A stretch of DNA of 64,000 nt from CAWFFV01 sp963814985 (GTDB lineage: Bacteria; Chloroflexota; Ktedonobacteria; Ktedonobacterales; Ktedonobacteraceae), in NCBI GenBank assembly GCA_963814985.1, contig CAWFFV010000029.1, forward strand, positions 124,001-188,000, given 5' to 3'. Every line of letters starts with the position of its first letter. The first letter of the stretch is position 1. Below the pieces are notes generated by a model. The model did not search any database. It saw only the letters and a list, made by a program, of their open reading frames with translations, and was not told the DNA's origin. Below are positions 8,808-17,214 of the stretch, one piece after another. The position numbers and the translations under genes were made by a program.

Positions 8808-9242
8808 TGTATTTGTCGCTCCCCCAGAATACAGTTCTTAATATTGAGTGGATTTGGTAGCGGAACCATCAATCCTCTAAATTCTCTAACAACAAAATCT
8901 TTAGTCGCCACTGCCGGACAGATGATAGTTTGCATCGTTCACACAGAAAGAAGATGCAATTGCAGTCTACAGGGAGAGATGAGTATTGTCAATCTGCTCC
9001 TCTCGTCCCAATTAGCAGCGATGACAGCATTGTCATCGCTTTTTTATTTGCCAAAAAGGGGCCGGAGAACTTTCCTGATTATGAGTTATTTTTCGGGAAA
9101 TACCACCCAAAGGTACTGCTCAAAGAGCTGTTTGGATATAAATTCTCAATGGCAGAGTACAATATCCACTCCTATAGATGTTCGCTAGCTCTGGTATATT
9201 CTTATTTCAAACAAAGACAATAAAAAATAGGAAGGATTATTT
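8808..9242. other. Divergent intergenic region
   Basis: This holds the upstream regions of the histidine kinase (minus) and the receptor gene (plus, AGGAAGGA 8 nt before its ATG). A 97-codon frame at 8930-9223 has no ribosome binding site or family resemblance and I do not call it. Confidence 0.4.
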
Positions 9243-11770
9243 ATGGAATACCGACTTTCTACGTTGTCGCCAGTTGATGCATTGCACGGAGCGCGATACC
9301 ACCTGCTCAAGCAACTCAACATCCCGTCAAGCCAACAAGGACAGAGAGCTGATTGGCTGGCCTCTGATGCTCAATCGCCAGACAGCACCGTCCTGCTCCA
9401 TCAGCTCTCGTTTCCTCTTCCCGCTTCTTCAGAAGAACAGCAAACAACCATCCAAACGATCACACAAGACTTAACAGAACTCGCAGAGCATCCTGGCTTT
9501 CTTCCCGTCATTGATGTGTTTCAAGAACGAGGAGAACACTACATTGTCCAGCCCTATCCTGAAGGTGAAAGTCTGGCATCCTTGCTCAAACAACAGGGTG
9601 GCACACTCCCAGAAGCTGAGGTTGCTGAATATGGACTCCAACTCTGTACCATGTTATCCCGGCTCGCTCAATCTCATCTCCTCTCCGTCAATAGTTTTCT
9701 CTCTCCTGAGACCATTCTCATCAGCTCTGACAAGCATCAGGTCTGGCTGCTCTCTTTCCCTGGCTTTTCATCGCAAGCTTCTCTGCTCAAGGATGCAGCC
9801 ACTGCTGATCAGGCTCCTGAACAAATCGAATACTCTCCCTCGTCGGCTCTTTTCTCACTTGCCGCCACGTTACACCACGCTCTCACAGGGTATGATCCAG
9901 ACGAGAAGTCGGCCTCTTCTTATCTGCTTGCTCGCCGTTTGAATCCGGCTGTGACTCCTCAGATGGAAGCTCTGCTGGCTCGTGTATTTCATTCATCACC
10001 ATCACAACGTTTGACCGATCCTGTTCAGATGCAGCAAGAACTCTCCAGGCTGATCGCATCCTACCCTTCTTCCTCTACCGCTTCTACATCTTTGCCAGTT
10101 GAGAAGGAGCAAAAACACAGGGAGAGTCATCCGGCAGGGAGACGCAATCTTTGGATCACAGTTGGACTGAGCGCTGCTATCCTTCTTCTTCTTCTCGTTA
10201 CTTTGTACCCATTACTTACCAGCCATTTCGCTTCTCCATCTGCCGATGCGGCACAACAAGCCCTTTACCAAAAGGCTTCACCAACGAACTCCAGATGGAG
10301 TTGCAAGCCTATCGGGCAAAGGGTATTGGCGTGAGCGATGGTCGCCTCGTCTTTGATAGTTATCCCGGTCGCACAAAAGCTGATATTGATCTCAAGCGAC
10401 AAGCGGCCTCAGCACTCCAACAAGGAAACACCAGAAGTGCCCTGAACCTGCTGACACAGGCTGTCGCTGCGGACCCTGCAGACGGCGAAGCACAAATCTA
10501 TAAGGAGAATGTTCGTATCCTTCTCAGTGGTGCCCCCTATATCACCATTGCTATTGGATTCCTCATCAATAATACTGAGCCTTATCTTGCCGCTGATCGT
10601 CCTAGTCTGGAAAGTGCGTTCCTGGCACAACATGAAATCAATACCAAAGGTCTTTTGCCTCATGGCCTGCAGTTGCGTCTCTTCATTGGTAATCCAGAAT
10701 TGGGGAGTGGTGTGGCAATGGTAACACAATTCATTGCCAATCGTGTCGTGAAAGCCGGAAATCTGGATCGCATTGTCGCATTTGTTGGATGGCCTGCCAG
10801 TGGAGAAACCATCGATGCACGTGATATTTTCACAGCAGCACATATACCCTTTGTCTCGCAATTTGCTGCGAGTGTGAGTTTGAGTGGGAGCAGTCCCTAT
10901 TTCTTCCGTGTCAATCCGACCGATGGTCAGCAAGGAACGACATTAGGAGATGTCGCTGTGCACCAACTGCATGCAACAAACGTTCTGGTTCTGCAAGATG
11001 CTACAGATCCCGCTAGCGTCTCCCTGACAAGGACTTTTAGCAGTTATCTCAAGTTAAACCATGTCACCGTTTTAAATGCCGGCTTCACCAAATTCGAAAC
11101 AACGGTAGAAGATGATGAGCAGACAATCCTCTCCTCTGCAATGACCAGACGAGTCGACCTGATTTTTCTGGCGGGGTACAACAGTGATGGCGTTCGCTTA
11201 GCACACGCTCTGGGAGAAGTCTCCAGGGCAAATCCCACGAAGACGTTTCTGGCGAATCTCAAAATCCTCGGTGGTGCTGCTCTGGATTCAGATTTGCTCT
11301 TAGGAGATGGGAATGGCCCGGATGCGACTCTTGCGGCAAGCTACCCACAAGATATGCGGCGGCTCATATTTGCGGCCTTTGCTCACCCAGACGAGTGGAC
11401 CTTCCTCCATGTCCCTCAGAAGCAGCAACCCGATTTCTTTGCCAATTGGTCAGATCTCTACCAACATGCTCTTCCTCGCGCAGAGAATGCCCTTGCTCCG
11501 CAAAATGAGAGTATCCTGACCTATGATGCCGTGCGGGTCATTGCTAATGCTGTCAGCTTCGTATCTGGCCCTCTGACTGGCCAATCGGTACGCGATGCTC
11601 TGGCATCTCTAGGACACAGGAACATTCCTGCATATCAGGGAGTCAGCGGACATATCTCTTTTGATGCTCAAGGTAACCCTCTTGACAAAGCTCAAGTTAT
11701 CCTGGATATCGAACAGAGAAATGGGCAGAATATGATAGTTTTGCATCAGGTTGCTGGAAAGTTCTTCTAA
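9243..11770 (+). CDS. Kinase-like / TM / periplasmic-binding-domain receptor, split by one frameshift
   Basis: AGGAAGGA lies 8 nt before ATG 9243. Residues 1-270 resemble a protein-kinase fold lacking the canonical catalytic motifs (no clear H-R-D or D-F-G; H-P-G-F-L-P-V-I-D-V and Y-L-L-A-R-R are present), so it is probably a pseudokinase. A TM helix follows (W-I-T-V-G-L-S-A-A-I-L-L-L-L-L-V). Then comes the linker G-I-G-V-S-D-G-R-L-V-F-D and a short helical repeat. The rest is a type-1 periplasmic binding fold like branched-chain amino-acid receptors (I-T-I-A-I-G-F, A-F-V-G-W-P-A-S-G, S-P-Y-F-F-R-V). The two frames meet at 10272-10276 (Y-Q-K then G-F-T-N-E-L-Q). One missing G explains it, so a sequencing error or recent mutation is likely. 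Paralogs with other N-termini lie at 40868-44888. Confidence 0.8.
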
Positions 11771-11795
11771 ATACAGCAGCAAGACATTCTTTTGC

Positions 11796-11881
11796 CCAAT
11801 GGCAATCCTGGCTGAGGAGCTGCTCATTCTGAGGGAATGCAGAGGCAGTTTCAAACGCCATCAAGCCAGGATTGCCATTGG
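11796..11881. repeat. 18-bp perfect inverted repeat with 50-nt loop
   Basis: Positions 11796-11813 (CCAATGGCAATCCTGGCT) are exactly complementary to 11864-11881. The loop can form further small stems. It sits 25 nt after the receptor gene stop. A terminator or structured 3-prime end is plausible, although no U-tract follows directly. Confidence 0.6.
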
Positions 11882-12108
11882 ACTCCAAAAAACACTCAAA
11901 TGCCTCTCCTGTCTCACCCAACCACTCCTCTGGTCTTTTAGGGATGAGGTGTTCCTACCCACATTCAGACAAAGAATTCCAAGAGGATTGCCCCCTTGGA
12001 ATCTCACCCGAAGAAAGAGCATCAGGAAGAAAAGAGAGCCACCTATCAGGGATATCGTCATGACCACAAGCAAGCAATGGTACTACGCTTAGCTGTGCTT
12101 CGCTATGC

Positions 12109-13077
12109 TTAGATGTTGGTTGAGAAGATCAAGTATGACTGAGCCGCCGCAGTGCAATTGTTTGCGCCTTCGGCATTGTACATGTCATACCATCCCTGAC
12201 TTGGACTATTGCCAGTGGGATACTCTGTCATGACGCCTCTAAAGTTAATAGGTCTACCTTCGTTGTTACAGGCCCAGATGCTTAGCTGTTCCCAATCCTG
12301 AGTAGCATCACCATTGTAGTAGATTTCGGGCAGAGGGTAGCTATCCGCAGCGCCAAAGGCCACGTACCATACCTGGTAGCTGGTCCAGTATCCGGGCGTG
12401 TCATCGCCGTAGTCGAAGAATAGACGTGAGGACGTGTTATTATACCCGTTTACGAAGTTGCTGCTCAAAGTGTAGTTGGCCCACTCCGTTTCGATATCAT
12501 CAGCCCCATAGGCCCCAATCACGTTGTTGTAGCCACTACTGGCAATATAACTCTGCTCATTGTTCACCATGCTTCCCCAGGCTTGTCCGGCTGCATACCA
12601 TGTTGAGCTTGTATTACTCAAAGCTGAGGGGTAGTTGCTGGTGCCAATACTAACCGCCAGATTCGTAGAAGATGTACGGCAGTTCCATGCGCCATAGACA
12701 AAGTTTGCTACAGCATGAAAGATTGCGTCATCTGAATCGAAATGACCGCCAAAGTCATTGGTGCCGTATCCACCGGAGTAACCGGGTTCACCAAAATCAA
12801 GGACCGCCAGCCCAACAGGCCCACGAGCCGCATCGCATCCCTGATTTTGCATCGTGGATATGCTCGTCGAAGATTCATAGTAGGAGACAGTATTTGCAGG
12901 GGCAGTCGCATATGGGCTGATTTTCGTCGAACTTCGGGGCAGAATTTGTACGTTGCCGTTTTTGGCTGGAGATGTGGTGTGTGTTGCTGCATGAGTCGTT
13001 GTTGGTATCAGTATTGCTGTACCAATCAGTATGCATAGGCAGGTGAGCAATCCTGTTATGCGAAAATAACGTTGCAT
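12109..13077 (-). CDS. Secreted protein of unknown family, probable TIM-barrel fold
   Basis: The start is ATG 13077 (M-Q-R-Y-F-R), behind AAAGGAAAG; the longer frame to 13119 has no extra support. A Sec signal peptide (L-L-T-C-L-C-I-L-I-G-T-A-I-L) ends at T-H-A-A. The mature part of about 290 residues alternates strands and helices with conserved acidic and aromatic clusters (V-L-D-F-G-E-P, G-A-Y-G-A-D-D-I-E-T-E-W, P-E-I-Y-Y-N-G-D-A-T-Q-D-W). This resembles a secreted (beta/alpha)8 hydrolase, but I cannot assign a family or activity. A paralog lies at 28332-29269. Both copies sit divergently from an XRE-STAND regulator gene. Confidence 0.75.
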   Translation of the reverse strand: MQRYFRITGLLTCLCILIGTAILIPTTTHAATHTTSPAKNGNVQILPRSSTKISPYATAPANTVSYYESSTSISTMQNQGCDAARGPVGLAVLDFGEPGYSGGYGTNDFGGHFDSDDAIFHAVANFVYGAWNCRTSSTNLAVSIGTSNYPSALSNTSSTWYAAGQAWGSMVNNEQSYIASSGYNNVIGAYGADDIETEWANYTLSSNFVNGYNNTSSRLFFDYGDDTPGYWTSYQVWYVAFGAADSYPLPEIYYNGDATQDWEQLSIWACNNEGRPINFRGVMTEYPTGNSPSQGWYDMYNAEGANNCTAAAQSYLIFSTNI

Positions 13078-13616
13078 GGGTATTGCTTTCCTTTCTTGTT
13101 CTTGTGCCTCGACTCCCAAAGGAAGCTGTGTTATGATCCCATACCGCTTGTCTATCGCTTTATCCCCATAGATGCCTGGAGAACCTTCCTGAATACATCA
13201 GGTTAAATCAAGAAGCTTGACTCCTTTCCGTTTTTGAAGGCGCGGCCAGTGCAAGTGGAGCTTTTACCCATTGCTATACCTTAAAACAAGAAAAACCAGG
13301 ATATACATACTTCATCTGAAAGTGAATGCTATAGGCGTTATTGAAAGCCTATGAACTACATTCACTAAAAGTATGTATGGGAGAGGTGACTTCAGAAAAT
13401 ATCGTTCTAGGGGCTAGATGGGGGCTAGGAGCAAGACTACAATAAGACGTCATAATTGCATAATAAGTACTATTTTATTGTATAAAAATATTTAATTGCA
13501 TTATTATTGGTAATAATACCTATTAAATGACATCGCATTTTCCTTGGAGAAATACAAATGTTCTCTATGATTTGGTGAATTAACCTGAAGTTGGAAACTG
13601 TAAGGAGGTCCGTGCA
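13078..13616. other. Divergent intergenic region between secreted protein and STAND gene
   Basis: No gene is seen in 539 bp. The region holds the hairpin at 13304-13377, a long A/T-rich stretch (13440-13530) and the palindrome TATTATTGGTAATAATA (13502-13518), an operator-like site about 100 nt before the STAND start. Confidence 0.45.
13304..13377. repeat. Long interrupted stem-loop
   Basis: Three nested complementary blocks form one stem: TACATACTT (13304-13312) with 13369-13377, AGTGAATG (13321-13328) with CATTCACT nearby (13359-13366), and ATAGGC with GCCTAT in the centre. It may be a terminator for the minus-strand side, a small MITE, or a regulatory structure. Confidence 0.5.
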
Positions 13617-15182
13617 GTGACAATGGCCGGGAAAGCCACTCCGAACATGTATTTGAGGTGCGAACGTGAGCAACATGGTTGGTCAAGAGCGTATGTGGCT
13701 AAGCAGATTGGTTTAGCAGACCCCAAGACGGTGGGACGGTGGGAGCGAGGTATTTCGTCTCCCAATTCCCACTTTCGTCAAAAACTCTGCCAACTCTTTG
13801 AAAAGGAGGCCGATGAGTTGGGGTTGCTCCACACTAGTATGCGTAGTTCCTATGAACCGTCCGCTAACCAGTTTTCAAGTGATCAAATTTTTGCTCACTT
13901 GTATCCTCGAACTCCGTTGTATGACTTGGCGATTCCTCCTTCTGGACGAACAGCGTTTGTTGGTCGTACTGAACAGCTATATGATCTTAAACAGCGGTTG
14001 TGTGCCAGGAAGAGGTTTTCGTCGATGGCACTCTATGGGCTACCAGGTGTTGGCAAAACCTCATTAGTAACAGAACTGGTAGATGATCAGGATGTCCATA
14101 CATATTTCCGTGATGGGATGCTGTGGGCCTCAATTGGACCGAAACCAGATCTGCCAGGGCTGCTGAGGAGATGGGGAACTCTGCTAGGTATTGTAGTAGA
14201 CAGGGAAAAACTGGCAAGCACACAAGATTGGCTAGAAGCCATTCATACTGCTATTGGAAGGCTCCATCTGTTGTTGGTGATCGATGATGTCTGGGAGATT
14301 GAAGATGCCCTGAGTCTCAAAATAGGGGGATCTCATTGTACCTATCTGCTCACGACTCGCTTCCCTAAAATTGCTATACAGTTTGCAGGTAGAGAAGCCG
14401 TCAGGGTGTGTGAGTTGAGTGAGGAAGATGGTTTAACTTTACTGGCACAATTTGTTCCCAGTCTGGTAACCCATGAACCGGGCACGTTGCGAGCGCTGGT
14501 GCAGTCGGTGGGCGCACTTCCATTGATATTAACACTCATGGGCAAATATCTACATTTGCAAACCTACAATGGCCAGCCGCGCCGTCTACAGGCCGCACTT
14601 GATTATTTGCACTCTCCCGAAGAACGCTTACGTATTACGGAGCCACAAGCTCCGTTGGAACGTCATACAAATCTCCCTGCTGGTATCTCCTTATCTCTAC
14701 AGGCTGTGATTGAGGCAAGTGATGCTGTGTTAGATGAGACAATGCGCTGTGCTTTCTATGCGCTTTCAGTTTTTCCCGCTAAACCCAATAGCTTTTCAGA
14801 AGAAGCCGCTTTGAAGGTTTGCGCAGCCTCTTGGGAAGTACTCGACAAACTCACCGATTTTGGTCTGCTTGAAAGCTGTGAGCCAGGTCGCTACACACTG
14901 CACCCCACCCTTACTGACTATGCGAGTACAAAACATCTCGATAGAACAGTTGAGGAACGCATGGTCGAGTACTTTGCCTGCTATATTCAGAAATATCAAA
15001 CGGACGATGAGATGCAAGCTTTAGAGCAGCACAATGTGTTTGCAGCCTTACGGATCGCCCGTGATAGAGGAATACATTTTGTTGCCCAAAATAAGGAAGA
15101 GATCTTATTGCCCCCGGTTCCCATGGAAAACTGCTATATATCATGTAATCCTCGCGTTTGCAGAAGAGGGGTTAAGGCGTGA
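13617..15182 (+). CDS. XRE-HTH / NB-ARC STAND regulator, C-terminally truncated
   Basis: GTG 13617 is placed by AAGGAGGT 7 nt upstream. Residues 10-60 form an XRE helix-turn-helix (Q-H-G-W-S-R-A-Y-V-A, T-V-G-R-W-E-R-G). The NB-ARC ATPase follows, with Walker A G-L-P-G-V-G-K-T-S, Walker B L-L-L-V-I-D-D-V-W, an R-sensor (L-L-T-T-R) and the GLPL-like G-A-L-P-L. A winged-helix part extends to about residue 455. STAND proteins normally carry a sensor array (TPR or WD40) next, but here the similarity stops near I-H-F-V (about 15085) and the gene ends in about 30 unrelated residues. The last 49 bp overlap the 3-prime end of the convergent STAND gene. It is probably a truncated copy with loss of signal sensing. 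Confidence 0.85.
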   Translation: MTMAGKATPNMYLRCEREQHGWSRAYVAKQIGLADPKTVGRWERGISSPNSHFRQKLCQLFEKEADELGLLHTSMRSSYEPSANQFSSDQIFAHLYPRTPLYDLAIPPSGRTAFVGRTEQLYDLKQRLCARKRFSSMALYGLPGVGKTSLVTELVDDQDVHTYFRDGMLWASIGPKPDLPGLLRRWGTLLGIVVDREKLASTQDWLEAIHTAIGRLHLLLVIDDVWEIEDALSLKIGGSHCTYLLTTRFPKIAIQFAGREAVRVCELSEEDGLTLLAQFVPSLVTHEPGTLRALVQSVGALPLILTLMGKYLHLQTYNGQPRRLQAALDYLHSPEERLRITEPQAPLERHTNLPAGISLSLQAVIEASDAVLDETMRCAFYALSVFPAKPNSFSEEAALKVCAASWEVLDKLTDFGLLESCEPGRYTLHPTLTDYASTKHLDRTVEERMVEYFACYIQKYQTDDEMQALEQHNVFAALRIARDRGIHFVAQNKEEILLPPVPMENCYISCNPRVCRRGVKA

Positions 15183-16549
15183 ATCCCTCGTATGAACAGA
15201 GCCTGCATTCCCCGCTCATATGCTATTTGCAAAGCTGTTAGCACATTGCGTATCTCCTGCTCACAGAGTTGGCTGTCTCTTCCATGAGTTTCAATATACT
15301 CTACAAAATATTGGACCATCCGCTCACAGGCATGCGAATCACATTCTTGTGTCCGTGCATAATCGGCGATGGTTTGATGTAACGTATAGCGGTTTGTCTC
15401 ATGGCATTCTAGCAGGCCTGTATCAATAAGTTGATCGAGAGGTTCGGTTGTTGTGGCCGCAACAAAAAGGGCCGCAGCTTCAGAGAAGGTGTTTGGCTTT
15501 GGTGGAAAAATAGACAAAGCTCTGAGCGTTTGGCGCGATAGATTATCCAGTACCTCTTCACTTCTGCCAATGATCGCCTGTAGTGAAAGGGGAGAACCAT
15601 CAGGCAGACCTGGATAGTACTCTATCCCTCGCTGAGATTGCTTAAGAGTTAATCGTTGTTCTGGGTTGTGTAGCCGTGCAAGGGCGGTGCGCAAACGACG
15701 TTGTTGATGATATCTTGCCTGGATTAAGAGATCATTTCCTATTAGTGTGAGAGCCAGTGGTAGTCCTCCAACCGCTTGTACCAGCGCATTCGCTTCTGTT
15801 ATGTTGATCCCTGCGGGTGTTATCCGGGTCAACAATGTGACCCCATCATCTGTACTCAATTCGGGAACGGGAATGGTGTTCTTGCCTGCAAAGCGTATTG
15901 CTACATCTGACAAACGCGTTGTGAGAACATAAGAGCAATTAGGGCCTCCGACTATAAAAGCCAGGGCAGCCTCGATGGTCCACACATCGTCAATGATCAG
16001 CAACATCCTACGCATGCCAATTGTCCTACGAAGTGCTCTGGCCCATGTGACATTATCGTTTGCTTCACTATCACGAATTCTAAGGAAATTTCCCCAGCGG
16101 CTAAGGAGTTCCAGCACATCTGGTTTTGAACCCAAACCAGACCAGAGGATACCATTGCAAAAGTGTTTCTGTATAGCAGGATCATTGACCAGCGCAATTG
16201 CCAGAGAGGTTTTTCCCACGCCAGGTAAACCATTTAGGGCAATGGATACTGCACCTTCATTTGCATATAATAGTTGCTTTATCCTCGCCAGTAGATCATC
16301 GCGTCCTACCAGTGGAAGTGGTGAAGAAGGAGGAATAGCGGGATCATAGCAGCTAGAGAGAGAAGTAGCAGGTACTGGAAGTCTCTCTCCTTTGATCAGG
16401 CCTAGAGCATTTGGGTTCTTACCAAAAATTGCACAGAGCTTTTGACGATAATTGGGACTGGGAAAAGCTGTCCCTTGTTCCCATCGGCTCACGAGAAAAG
16501 CTTGTGGTGCCTTGACCATATCTGCAATATCCTCGTTGTGACCACCCAC
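15134..16549 (-). pseudogene. XRE-HTH / NB-ARC STAND regulator, broken at both ends
   Basis: It is a paralog of the gene at 13617, with Walker A G-L-P-G-V-G-K-T-S, Walker B L-L-I-I-D-D-V-W and G-G-L-P-L. It stops at L-L-Q-T-R-G-L-H-D-I, where the sensor repeats should begin. The listed frame starts inside the HTH. The missing first helix is readable upstream in another frame (L-L-K-R-A-R-Q-E-C-G-W-S-Q, about 16540-16580), and M-P-T-Q-R-R-K lies in a third frame at about 16610. Two indels therefore separate the likely start from the body. The C-terminus is antisense to the end of the other STAND gene. Confidence 0.7.
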
Positions 16550-16756
16550 ATTCTTGACGGGCCCGTTTCAGGAGATGGTTGGGGGTCGCTTTCTTCTTTG
16601 CGTTGGCATCGTCTGTTGTAAAATTTCTCGTTTGGCTGATTTTTCGATGGAGCTACGAGTAACAGTTAAAAAGGGTGTTTTGCATTTATTGGTATATAAG
16701 AGCATTATAGCATAAAGTAGTTGGCAAAAAACGTCGCTAAAGCGGTTTGTGCCTGG

Positions 16757-16855
16757 TTATTTTGAGTTAGTCAGGTCGGGAGAAGTCTTCTTGCCACAGT
16801 TGGGGCAAGAAACCTCTTTTATAGAAAGCTGAGTTCCACATGAATGGCATTGCAT
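16757..16855 (-). CDS. 32-residue zinc-ribbon microprotein
   Basis: ATG 16855 follows GGGAGGA by 6 nt and gives 32 residues ending in TAA. Two CxxC knuckles (C3-H-S-C6 and C17-P-N-C20) are spaced as in rubredoxin-like zinc ribbons, with little else. It could be a genuine metal-binding microprotein or the N-terminal stub of a longer zinc-ribbon membrane protein of the type seen at 1629 and 40868. The strong ribosome binding site argues that it is translated. Confidence 0.55.
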   Translation of the reverse strand: MQCHSCGTQLSIKEVSCPNCGKKTSPDLTNSK

Positions 16856-17070
16856 AGCAGGTCCTCCCACTATTCCTCAAGAGTCTTCCCTCCAACAGGA
16901 GAGTTCAGACGCACACTCAAAGATATTTTTGTTGAGTATAGCATATTCTATTCCTTTTTGTCCTGCCGATTTGCCTGACTCTACCCTAGAGGTGAGACTG
17001 CTCAAAGATTTCTGTCACCAGCGTTTCATAGATTGTGGCTGTGCCAAGAGAGTCCCGTTGTTGTAGGTCT
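16856..17070. other. Spacer upstream of the microprotein gene
   Basis: No gene is seen. A TATACT box on the minus strand (in the A/T-rich part near 16935-16950) could serve the microprotein, but no good -35 element accompanies it. Confidence 0.3.
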
Positions 17071-17126
17071 CTGCCAAAAACCCTGGGTTGCTCCCCTCAT
17101 AGAAAACAACCCAGGGTTTTCGGCAG
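17071..17126. terminator. Bidirectional terminator hairpin after histidine kinase 2
   Basis: The 20-nt arms 17071-17090 and 17107-17126 pair with one mismatch around a 16-nt loop. It lies 88 nt past the stop of the minus-strand histidine kinase. Confidence 0.7.
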
Positions 17127-17214
17127 AACCGTCGTCGAGAGGGAATGGCCCTCTTTTATCATAGCTGACGAGATGGGGTCGGGAAATGTGTTCTGATGAG
17201 ACAAAAACCTGATA

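Noticed and set aside
8930..9223. 97-codon plus-strand ORF before the receptor gene
   Set aside because: No ribosome binding site, no family motif, and it lies in the promoter region of two divergent genes.
10265..10280. Possible programmed -1 frameshift site (CCAAAAGG) in the receptor gene
   Set aside because: No canonical slippery heptamer or downstream pseudoknot, and a single missing G explains it in a window full of similar indels.
12109..13077. Assignment of the secreted protein to glutamic peptidases (eqolisins)
   Set aside because: The catalytic Gln/Glu pattern of that family is not visible; the strand-helix alternation fits a TIM barrel better, so the family was left open.
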